A DNA stretch of 64,000 bases from Ichthyophis bannanicus (Eukaryota > Chordata > Amphibia > Gymnophiona > Ichthyophiidae). A program made the position numbers and the translations under genes. Position 1 is the stretch's first letter; every line of letters starts with the position of its first letter. Of the stretch, positions 1 through 9,625 are shown one piece after another. The notes below the pieces were generated by a model. That model was not told the DNA's origin. It did not search any database and saw nothing but the letters and a program-made list of their open reading frames with translations. The DNA lies in NCBI GenBank assembly GCA_033557465.1, contig CM066033.1:707391637-707455636 (forward strand), in the 5' to 3' direction.

Positions 1-316
1 ATGGAAAGGCCTCGGGCCACATCACGGATAAAGTCCTGAAAGGACATATTCTCTGGCGGAGACATTCTGCGCTGAGAAGAGGAATCCTCGGGGAGAAGTA
101 CTCTTGTATCGGCAGAGTCTTCGGAGTCTTCAGACTCATCAGAGGATTCAAAATACCTCCAATCCCGGTGATCGTGCAAAGCACGGTACCGGTATCGATC
201 GAAGTCGGTATCGGGTTGTTCCGGTACCGATCTGTCAATGCCAGAGACAGACGCATGACTCGGTATGGGTGGCATACCCATCGATGCTAATGCAGTTGGT
301 ACCGGTTCCATTTCTT
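1..316 (-). mobile_element. DIRS gag fragment D1, left edge of window
   Basis: The sequence matches the gag region of DIRS D2 around 23215-23560: both contain the stretch for a free C-terminal gag segment with repeated proline/valine-like codons built on GGTACCGG and the AGGACA/CTCTGG block. Orientation is the same as D2, so the coding strand is minus. No intact reading frame remains. The fragment stops at 316, where L1-A has inserted; positions 303-316 are one copy of the L1-A target-site duplication. What lies to the left is outside the window. Identity as DIRS gag rests only on resemblance to D2. Confidence 0.7.
303..316. repeat. L1-A target-site duplication, 3' copy
   Basis: CGGTTCCATTTCTT occurs here immediately before the T-rich run that is the complement of the L1-A poly(A) tail, and again at 6345-6358 directly beyond the L1-A 5' end. 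Fourteen identical bases flanking the element are what target-primed reverse transcription leaves behind. Confidence 0.85.
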
Positions 317-817
317 TTTTTTTTTGTATTTAACTTTTTATTGTCAACAATTCCATTACATAACCAGATACAAAAGTTGTAGCATTGCACCAGCTAGACA
401 TGCAGCAACTATCAGCAGCAATAGCATCCCCTCCCCCGGTGTCCAATAAGATAACATACAATACCAGCATACCACACCCTTTTATCTCGTAACAATTTAA
501 TGGCCCCAGCCACCATTCCCAACATTGAAAAGGGCATCTCTGCCAACTCAAAACAGAAAAACATCTCCCCAACTTACGGAATTGTTGATATTATTATTAG
601 CCATCGGCTTCTCATGCCAGCGTCACTATCATCTACCCCACCCATCCCCATTCTTCACTCCCACCCCCTTCTCCCCCAAGAGCTGATTTCCTCCCCCCCC
701 TCCAGACCTACCTCCTCCTGCCCACCCCTCCCCCTGGTCCCAACCCTCCCCCACTATCTCCTCACCCCCCACCCCCTCCCCCCTTCTCCCCCTCCCCCCC
801 TTTTATTGCTACCCCCT

Positions 818-3800
818 CTATTGTAGGGTGTCGTTCCGTAAATACAGCAACACCTTATCCCATTGCTTCTCAAATCTATCCACCCTTTGCCTTCGTGCAG
901 CAGTCAGTTTTTTCATTAAATGCACCTGCCGGAGGCGTTCCACGCACTGCTCCACCCTCGGGGCGCCCCGCTGTCTCCAGCAATAAGCCAGCTCACAACG
1001 GGCCACACTCAAGCACGCCATTATCTGCCTCTTATCCTGCGCCGGCCCTCCTTCGCTCCACCACCCCATCAAATATCCACTAGGATCAAGCGTCACCTCC
1101 CTCCCAACCACCTCCCTTATCCAGTCCCGAATCGCCTCCCAATATCTCTGTATCCGGGGGCACGTCCACCATATATGGAAGAAAGTTCCCACCTCCCCAC
1201 ACTCTCGCCAACACATACTAGAAACCCTTGGGAACATCCGATGCAGGCGGACAGGTGTGTAATACCAGCGTATAACCACCTTGCACCAATTCTCCCTAAT
1301 AGCTATCGACAATGGTAATAACCTCATCTGGTCATATATATTCTTCCATTGCCCCTCCTCTAAGTCTACCCCCAAATCCCCTTCCCACTCCCGCATATAC
1401 CTATGCTTACCCACTAGGGGCCCCTGAATTGCCTTATAGAGCGCCGAGGTTAACCCCGGGGATGTCTTCTTCCCATACCAGATCACCTCCAACGGGGTGT
1501 AATCTCACTCGAGGCCTTCTTTCCCTAATTTCTTCCTTAGAAAATGCACCACCTGGCCATAGTAGAATCGATCCCCTTCCCGCAGCCCATATGTCTCCCG
1601 CAATGTTTCAAATGGAACCCACTCCCCCCATCAATAAATTGATAGAAGCACTTCAAAGCCCCCTCATGCCCACCTTCGATATCCACCCCCCTCTCTCCCA
1701 GGGCGGAACTCCACCGTATGACAGAGTTCCCTCATCAAGGAAAAATGCGCCCCCCGCCCTCCCCTGCCACCCCTCTAATCTTATCCCACTCTTGCAACAC
1801 GTGGCTCACATATGGATTATCCCCCCCTGCAACCCCTCTCTCCCCCTTTCCCATCCAGGGGAGCCCAGCCAAAGGCCGCCCCCTGCCACTTTCCTTCTCC
1901 ATCTCCACATAATTCTTCCTCTCCCCCCCTTCACGCCAATCCATCACATGGCGTGCCTGGGTTGCCCAATAGTAGGCCTGCAAGTTGGGTACCCCAGCCC
2001 CCCTTCCTCCCTCTTCCTGTACATCACAGCACGCGCTATCCTAGGCGGTCGTTTCCTCCATATATACTGGTTCACCAGCCGCTGCAATCTTCACAGGTGA
2101 GCTCCCGGAATGGCCACCGGCAATGCCTGAAAATAACACTCGCGGGAGCACATTCATTTTAACCGACGCTATCCTCCCCAGCCACGACACTTCGTATCTC
2201 ATCCACCTCTGCAGATCCTGATCTATCTCTTTCCAAAATTTACTATAATTAGCCCCATACATCCCTTGGGGTTGAGAAGTGATATTGACCCCCAAGTATC
2301 TAATGGCTCTCTCCGCCCACTTGAACGGGTAAGCAGCTTTTCCAGCCGTGGCCGAGACATATTAATATTCAAGGCCTCAGTTTTGTCCGGGTTCACTTTG
2401 AACCCCGACACTTCCCCGTACTTTCCTAGCTGCCTCAGGATTTCCGGTAAAGACTCCTCGGGCTGCGTCACCACCATAAGCACATCGTCTGCAAAGAGGG
2501 ATATTTTATGATGGTTGCCCCCCCTCTTCATCCCCCACACCTTTCCATTTCCTCTAATTGCCCTCGCCAGAGGTTCAATAGCCATTGCGAATAATAGCGG
2601 GGACATCGGGCATCCCTGACGGGTCCCCCTTTCCAAGTCTAAAGTCTCAGTATACCTCCCATTAATTTTCACCCTCGCTTTAGGGCCCCTGTACAGCGCT
2701 TGTACCCACCTCAGAAACTTAGGGCCTATGTCCATCCGCCACATGACTAGAAACAAGAAGTCCCAATCCACCCTATCGAACGCTTTCTCAGCGTCAATAG
2801 ACAACAACATTGCCTCGACCCCTTGATCGTGCGCCCCCCAAACTGCTTCCAACACCCTCTTTATATTATCGGAGGCCTGCCGCCCCATTATAAACCTGGT
2901 TTGATCTATCTCTATCAGCCCTGGCATCATCGGGGCCAACCTATTGGCCAGCACTTTGGCTATAAGTTTCACATCTACATTTATCAAGGAAATGGGGCGG
3001 TAAGACCCACATTGCAGCGGATCCCTACCCCCCTTGAGCAACACAGTAATCCCCGCTGTGAGCATTTCCGCCGAGAAATGGCCCCCTTCCTGCTGTACCC
3101 CATTCGCTACCCGCACCAACCTATCCACCAGGTCCTCCCCTAAACGTTTTATAGAAGGCCCCCGTCAGGCCGTCTAAGCCCGGGGCCTTCCCAGGCGGCA
3201 ACGCCCGCAGGGCCTGCTCCACTTCCTTCCGGGTAATATCCGCCTCCAAGTCCTGGCTCTCCCCCTCCCCCAGTCTCTGCAACCCTATCTCCTTTAAATA
3301 ATCCTCCCCTTGCACCGACGTCCCTCTCTCCTTTTTCTTGTACAGTTCCCTATAGAATTGGCAAAAGCGTTCCCCAATTAGCTTCTCAGACTGTAGCTGC
3401 TCCCCCCTTCCCCCCTTCCCCCCTCCAACCCCCCTATAGTTGTCTGGGCCTCCCGTTTCCGCAATTTGTTGGCCAGCATTCTCCCTGCTCTATCCCCCCA
3501 TTCATAATAACACTGTTTCAGCCTAGCCATCTGGAACCCAATCTCTTCCACTTGCAATTTATGCAGCTCCATCCTCAGCTGATTTAGGCACTTAAGGTCC
3601 CGCTTATTCCCTTGGCCTTGATAGCTCTCCACCACGTGCTTTATCTCTGTTTGCAACTCCTCCTCCCGTGCCATCCGTTGCTTTTTATATCTAGATGACC
3701 ACATCACTAACCGCCCCCTCACTACTGCCTTCATGCCCTCCCACAGTCCCACCTCCCCCACATCCCCCGTATCATTAGTGTTCCAGTACTCCTTCAGACA

Positions 3801-4600
3801 TTCTTTGACATCCTTTACCACCTCTTCTTTTTTTAACAAACTTTCATTGAGCCTCCAAAATCTCACCCCCCCATCCCTATGATAACCTACTCCCACCCAC
3901 GTTGGTGCATGATCCGACCAAGTGATGTTCCCAATTGCCGCTTCCTGGATCCTAGAACCCCACCCAGTATCCATCAAAAGATAATCTATCCTGCTATAGC
4001 TGTCATGGGGTGCGGAGTAAAAAGTGTATTCTCTACTCCCCTCGTGCTGTTGCCTCCACACATCACTCAACTGATATGTCTCCATAATTCTCTTCAGTAC
4101 CCTTCTAATTTTATTCTTCCCATCTCCTCCTACCGCTTGTCGGTCCCACTTTGGGTGAAGAGCTAAATTAAAATCTCCCCCCAAAATGAGCTTCCCTTGC
4201 ACATGTCGGGCCAGTAGGTCTTGCACCCCTCTCCAAAACTGTGTCTGCCGCTCATTCGGGGCATATATATTAACCAAAGTAACCCGTTCGCCCTGCCAGT
4301 CCCCCCCTAAATCAACACCCTACCCTCAACATCCCTCTCCACCCTACTTACCCTAAAGGTGCTGTCCCGTCGTATCAATATAGCCACCCCCCCCTTCTTA
4401 CTCGCCTCCGCCCCCCTTCGGCACCCATAGTACTGTTGCGGATACTTCGCATTCCGCATCAACCCCTCATTCTTCCTCCTCAAGTGTGTCTCCTGCACCA
4501 GCACTACCTCCCAGTCCAGCCTTGTGGCCTCTCTATATAGCTGATGTCGTTTCCGGGGGTTATTCAACCCCTTGGTGTTTATAGATCCTATCTTCCCCAC
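818..4600 (-). pseudogene. L1-A ORF2 (endonuclease and reverse transcriptase), frameshifted
   Basis: The APE-like endonuclease spans 3378-4600, with QETHL near its N terminus, GGDFNL in the middle and SDHAP near its end. It is split in two by a frameshift near 4280-4310. The reverse transcriptase lies at 2223-3128: PISLIN, then SIDAEKAFDRV (motif A with its Asp), GCPMSPLLF, and FADD (motif C). The C-terminal part at 818-1492 has a Cys-X3-Cys-X7-His-X4-Cys knuckle (CWREC through the final C), the form typical of L1. The linker at 3121-3315 has the KAPGLDG block. Five or more separate reading frames are needed to cover the protein, so it cannot be translated intact. Confidence 0.9.
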
Positions 4601-4619
4601 TGGAGCAGCTTATTCGCCC

Positions 4620-5000
4620 CGAACTCTCCCCCTCCCTCCCTGTCGAGAGCCCGCTGTCCATTTCCCCCCCCCCCTCCCAACCCCCCCTTCCCCCCCCATG
4701 CATTACCACTCCCTCCGGAGTTTTCATGTCAACCCCCGATGATGCTCCCCGGGTGCATCCTCTTCCCACCCTACCCCCCCCTGCCTCCCCTCCTGCCAGC
4801 CTTCCCCAATATACCAACTCTTACTACTCCCCGCCCTCTACCCTCCATTCCCCATTACTTCCCCCCCTTCCCCCCCCACATACAGGTGGTTAAAATTTTT
4901 TCCCCCCCTGCCTTATCCTATCCCCCTCTCTCCTCCGTCCCCCCCCCCCACACCACCTCCCCCCTTCCACCTCCCCTGGTAAGCCCAGTACCTTCCATGT
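4620..5000 (-). other. G-rich inter-ORF spacer of L1-A
   Basis: On the plus strand this is dominated by runs of four to ten C, so the L1 sense strand carries many G-runs between ORF1 and ORF2. An equivalent G-rich spacer occurs at the same place in L1-B and L1-C. Open frames through it are a by-product of the skewed composition and are not considered coding. Confidence 0.7.
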
Positions 5001-5236
5001 AATACAATATAAACACTTATATTGCCTCTCCACCTCTACCATGGCTCATATTCTAAAACAGTGAAGATCCAGTTATACACTTGTTAATTACCACCAAGCC
5101 AGTCCTCAACAGTCCAGACACCTCCTGGCAGGGCTAGAACAGTCCCCGCCACTCAGTCTCCGGTCTCCTCTTCCATCGGCAACTGCTCTTTGCCTCTGGA
5201 TAGCCTGGTTAGCCGCTTGCTCTTATGTTCCACTCT

Positions 5237-6208
5237 CTACCACTTCATCCCTGCGCTCCGGACTGGTGGGCGCTGCTCCTCTGGCTGGCTGCCCGGTTGA
5301 TTCTCCGGGATATTTTCTATGCCCAGGTCACGCAGTATTTGCCAGGCCCCGTCAGCGCTCTGAATTCGGCGTGTGCTGCCCTTTACCGTCACCAGCAGCC
5401 CGAATGGATAAAGCCATTTATATCTCCATCCTTCTCTGCGCAACAACGATGTGACCCCTCTCAACTCCCACCTCCGTTGCAGCGTGCCTGCTGAGAGATC
5501 TTGGTATAGCTTGATCTTGGCCCCTTCCCACTTGTACGGGCCAAGCTTCCGCGCTGCTGTTAGGAGCTTCTCCTTCAGCTTGAATGAGCTCATGCACGCT
5601 ATCACATCCCGAGGTTTATTCTCCCGAGAGGGGCCCAGGCTCCGATGAGCTCTTTCCATAGGCATTGGCTTTCCCTCACACTCACCCGCGGGGTCTGCCT
5701 CCTTCAGAATAGCAATGAACAGCCGTGCCAGTGTCGCCTCACAGTCCTGGAATCGTTGGTCCTCCGGGATACCCCGCACCTGCACATTGCACCGTCTGGA
5801 CCTATCGTCAAGGTCTTCAGTTTTTGCCCTGAGAAGGTCCTGAGCATGTTGCAACTCTGCCCAGCCGACCCACAGGTCACGTATCGTCTCCACCTGTTGC
5901 TCTAGCCGCTCCTCCGTGGCCTCCACTCGGGCCCCGATCTCCTTCATGTCCTGTTTCAGCGAGGTCAGTGTCTCTTTTAAGTCCTTCTTAAAGGAGCCCA
6001 TCTTGGCCTTCAGCTCCTCCTTGAATTCTGTGAGCCATTCCTTCAGGCCACCCAGGGAGTCTGGACCTAAATCGGACTCGCCATCAGAGTCGGACCGCTC
6101 AGCCACCTCAGCCTCCATTTTGTCCTCGTGGCCGTCTTTCCCACGCTCCTCCGCTACCGCGTATGAGGAGCGGTATGCTGCCATCCGCTTTTTCACTGAC
6201 ATCCACAC
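5237..6208 (-). CDS. L1-A ORF1 RNA-binding protein
   Basis: A 323-codon frame with the layout of L1 ORF1p. The N-terminal third is charged and is followed by a predicted coiled coil rich in K/E heptads (roughly residues 55-135). The RRM-like domain begins at the diagnostic block DDRSRRCNVQVRGIPE (about residues 133-148), and a C-terminal domain contains LYQDLSAGTLQRR. In the family, ORF1p trimerises, coats L1 RNA and acts as a nucleic-acid chaperone. The frame is open, but the same element has a broken ORF2, so it could act only for other copies. The start was taken at the first Met; other Met codons lie close downstream. Confidence 0.85.
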   Translation of the reverse strand: MWMSVKKRMAAYRSSYAVAEERGKDGHEDKMEAEVAERSDSDGESDLGPDSLGGLKEWLTEFKEELKAKMGSFKKDLKETLTSLKQDMKEIGARVEATEERLEQQVETIRDLWVGWAELQHAQDLLRAKTEDLDDRSRRCNVQVRGIPEDQRFQDCEATLARLFIAILKEADPAGECEGKPMPMERAHRSLGPSRENKPRDVIACMSSFKLKEKLLTAARKLGPYKWEGAKIKLYQDLSAGTLQRRWELRGVTSLLRREGWRYKWLYPFGLLVTVKGSTRRIQSADGAWQILRDLGIENIPENQPGSQPEEQRPPVRSAGMKW

Positions 6209-6344
6209 CGGGATCTTAGGCTCTTATCCCTAGTTTCGTGCTCTACAGTCAGGGTAGGATCGCTCGTTTTTTGGCTTTATTTAGCAAGCGCCCCGGAGCT
6301 CCCTCAGAAAGCTGCCATCGTGCTCCCTGACGTCACCGGAAGTG

Positions 6345-6358
6345 CGGTTCCATTTCTT
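6345..6358. repeat. L1-A target-site duplication, 5' copy
   Basis: This is identical to 303-316 and begins right after the last base of the L1-A 5' end. About 20 bases later L1-B starts, so this small island (6359-6376) is the only DNA separating the two L1 5' ends. Confidence 0.85.
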
Positions 6359-7389
6359 AAAACCTGAAGTACGGAAGGACTTCCGGTGAAGCGGTGAGCA
6401 AGAGCGGACACGCGCCGCTCGAGCTCCGGGCTCCCCTGCTCCTCTGCACTAAAAATTGAATGTAAAACCGCCGATTTGGGGTTCCAGACCTCCTCCCCGC
6501 TCACCTGTATCGGCCGCACAGCGAAATAAAGTGTTGGATCCTCCCCCGCTCTCCGGTGCCGCTGAGAGAGAGAGGATCAGTCAACGCCAGATCCAGGCCC
6601 CTCCCTTAGACAGCACCTGTAGGAATGGAAGAACCGCCCCCCCCTGCTTCTGTGAGCCGGTAAGTGGCAGCGAGTAAGAGCGGACTCCCCCCTGTCTCCC
6701 CAAACCGGCGGAATCAAGCAGCCGGATCTGGTTCCCGGATACCCCTCTCGCCCCAACATAGGACCGCAGTGCCGGAAAACGGCAAAGACGTCGGATTGAG
6801 CCCCCTGTGCTTCTTTGGGCCGCTGGGAGGCCAAAGAGCTGCTGCTGCCGGGACCCAGGCCTCCGTGGCCATTGAGGTCGAGGGAAGAGACGACCGGAGC
6901 CCCCCTCCCCCGATTTCACGATCCGGAGAGGAGGCAGACTACGGGAGGCCTTGACCCCCCCCCCCCCGACCTTGTGCATCAGCCACACATTGAGATCTGA
7001 GATTTGTGGCTGTTGGAGGGAGTATTGGGGGTGATTTGCAGTTTTGCAGTGGTGCTTTTCTCTTGGGTGTTATCCTTCCCTGGAGTGCTCACCTTACTGG
7101 CGTTCTTCTGGAGACAGCTTACCCCCTGGGGGTATTCCCACTCTTGCCGCCCTCAGGGCTCAGCATTCATCAGGAACCTCTTCCTGCTGCTCCTGGTTTC
7201 TCCAAACTGTTGGCGCCACTGGTCTGATACTGCAGAGAGCTCGGGCTTCTTCCTGCCAGCCCAGAGTGTATCCAGTCAGGCATTCCCACAGCTTGGCGGG
7301 AGGTGGCGGAGCCGGCGACTGGGGCAGCCTTGCTTTCTCGTGGCTGCAGAAGAGCGCAATTAAGAGGTGGATGAGTCCTCAACGACTGG

Positions 7390-9016
7390 GTGACAATAGA
7401 AACGGCAGCAAGGAAGGCGAAAACGCCAAAGGAGGAAGAGGATATGGTGGCGGTGGCAAAGGGGGGATGCCGAGAAAAAGAGAAAGCGCCCATGCAACAC
7501 AGAGCGGCAGAGCAACCCTCACCGCCGAAGGTAGGGGCCAAGGCGGAACTGGCAGATGAAATCTCGCTGGCGGTGGTGGGGGCATTATCCGCGCAATTTG
7601 AAGACCTGCAGGGCCGGATGGATCTTCTTCAGTCCTCAGTGGAGGCCCTTGGCAGCCGAATGCAGGAGGCAGAGCACCGGATAGAGCAGGCGGAAGAGCA
7701 TGTGCTGGAGTTGCAGCAGGAGGTGAACCGCATGAGAACACTGTTACAGGGGCAAGAGACCAAGCTAGATGACCTAGAAAACAGGTCTCGCCGCAACAAC
7801 CTGAGATTTCTTGGGGTTCCAGATACCATAGAAGACAAAGATCTAAAACCCTATTTGGAAGAACTGGTGAAGCAAATCTCGGCCCAGTGTGCAGCGGCGG
7901 CCAAGAGAGCAAATAGAATGCTAGGTATGATAAGGAAAGGAATGGAAAATAAAACAAAAGATATTATAATGCCTCTATATCATTCCATGGTGAGACCGCA
8001 CCTTGAATATTGTGTGCAATTCTGGTCGCCGTATCTTAAAAAGGATATAGCGATTTTAGAAAAGGTTCAGAGAAGAGCCACCAAAATGGTAAAGGGGATG
8101 GAAGGCTACTCCTATGAAGAAAGGCTAAAAAGGTTGGGGCTCTTTAACCTGGAAAAGAGACGGCTGAGGGGAGATATGATAGAAGTCTATAAATTAATGA
8201 ACGGAGTGGAACGGGTAAACGTAGATCGATTGTTTACCTTATCAGAATATAGAAAGACTAGGGGACATGCAATGAAGCTACAGGGTAAACTATTTAAGAC
8301 TAATAAAAGAAAATATTTTTTCACTCAACGTGTAATCAAACTCTGGAATTTGTTACCGGAGGATGTAGTAAAGGCTGATAGTGTAGCTGGGTTTAAAAAA
8401 GGTTTGGACAAGTTCCTGGAGGAAAGGTCCATAAACCATTATTAAGAAGGGACCCAGGATATCAATGCTTGAACCAATACAAGCATTGTGGAACCTGTGT
8501 CCCTTGGGGAAACTGCTAGGTACGTATGACCTAGATTGGCCACTGTTGGAAACAGAATACTGGGCTTGATGGACCTTGGTCTGACCCAGTATGGCATATC
8601 TTATGATCTTATGTTCTTCTTATGTTCTTATGAGGCAAATAGAGAGAGCACACCATGTCGGGCCCAAGAGAGTTAATGACGGCCGCCCTAGAGTGGTCCT
8701 GGCGAGGTTCCTGCGGTTCCCACAAAAGGAGGTGGTGCTGCGGGCGGTGAGAAAAATGGGATCGGTTTCCAAGGACAATGCCAAGCTGCGAATAGTACAA
8801 GACTACTTGGCGGTCCTGGGCCAACGTCGACGAGAATATGGACCTCTGTGTCAGACGTTGATAGATAATAATATTAAATTCATAGTGCAATACCCTGCCC
8901 GACTGATCTTTACCCACGGGGGAGTTCGCAGGACATTCGAATCAGCCACGGCAGCGACATCATATGTAGAGGAGATACGGAGAGGAGCTACAGCTGCAGC
9001 AGAAGCATGGCATTGA
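7390..9016 (+). pseudogene. L1-B ORF1, split by a CR1 insertion
   Basis: The first part (to about 7890) encodes a coiled coil (about residues 50-130 of the frame) and the RRM start block [15 protein letters not shown]. The rest resumes at about 8633 with IERAHHVGPKR and runs through an L1 ORF1 C-terminal domain to a stop at 9016. A CR1 fragment sits between them. The frame beginning at 7390 uses a GTG; the first in-frame ATG is at 7444. The two halves would give a normal ORF1 of about 300 residues if the CR1 were absent. Confidence 0.8.
7890..8632 (+). mobile_element. CR1-like LINE 3' fragment inside L1-B ORF1
   Basis: This encodes the C-terminal end of a CR1 reverse transcriptase: [14 protein letters not shown], then [19 protein letters not shown] and [15 protein letters not shown], a signature block of CR1 ORF2. 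After the stop at 8445 comes a 3' UTR with TTGATGGACCTTGGTCTGAC and a short TTATGTTC-type repeat at the very end (about 8600-8632). CR1 copies are usually 5'-truncated, as here. Boundaries are good to about 15 bases; the nonamer GCAAATAGA near both ends may be a target duplication or chance. Confidence 0.85.
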
Positions 9017-9189
9017 GGCGTGGAGAGCGAGACCTGGAAGAGGAGAGCTACACTGGAGGAGCTAGAATGGACCATACTGTTTCTGGCAGGAGAACGAGAT
9101 GCCTCTGATGGGGGGTATAAGGGGTTTGAAATTGTTGAGCTAAAGTTAACCATTGTGTTGTTTTTCTTGGGTCATATTGTATGGCTGCG

Positions 9190-9520
9190 GTTTTGAGGTG
9201 TGGGGGGAGTGGGAGGGGGAGAGGATACACACAGGGACGGAGTGAGCCGGGGAGAAGAGCGGGGGGGGGGGGTGAACTTAGATGGGTGCACAGAGAGCAG
9301 TTATAGAGAGAGGAGTGGGGGGGCACCACACGCATCTTGGGGTTACAAAAAAAGAGGGGGAGAGGAGGTAATAGGTAAAGATGAGGGGTTGGAGGAGAGA
9401 GGGGAATGGGGGGAGAGGGGAGAGAGAGAGGGGAGGTAGTGGGGGGGAGAGGGGCTGGTGGGGGGAGAGAGAGAGGGGGAGAGGGGCGGAGGGGGGGAGG
9501 AGGAGAGCAGTTCAAGGGGA
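9190..9520 (+). other. G-rich inter-ORF spacer of L1-B
   Basis: Long runs of G alternating with GA on the L1 sense strand, between the ORF1 stop at 9016 and the ORF2 start. It occupies the same position as the G-rich spacers of L1-A and L1-C. Several GGG tracts lie close together, so G-quadruplex formation is plausible but untested. Confidence 0.65.
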
Positions 9521-9625
9521 GTTATTGGGTTCAACTTGGGGCACATACACAACAGAGAGGGAGGGCCTCAGGCTGGGGGGGTCCTTTACTACGACAGGCG
9601 ACTTGCTGTGAGGTTTGAGTTTTAT

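Larger units (their letters stand above)
317..6344 (-). mobile_element. L1-like LINE, L1-A, apparently full length
   Basis: A 6.0-kb element on the minus strand. Its 5' end at 6344 carries an ETS-type site (6336-6343) and a CRE palindrome (6328-6335). ORF1 is at 5237-6208, a C-rich spacer (G-rich in the sense strand) at about 4620-5000, a broken ORF2 at 818-4600, a second C-rich stretch in the 3' UTR at about 630-815, and an AATAAA plus poly(A) end near 317-345. A perfect 14-bp duplication flanks it. ORF2 has several frameshifts, so the copy is dead. Length and order fit vertebrate L1 elements. Confidence 0.9.

Noticed and set aside
1312..2100. 262-codon open frame on the plus strand
   Set aside because: It is antisense to L1-A ORF2 C-terminal coding sequence and C-rich. 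No domain is seen.
4544..5002. 152-codon proline-rich open frame on the plus strand
   Set aside because: It lies in the C-rich complement of the L1-A spacer; composition alone keeps stops rare, and no family resemblance is seen.
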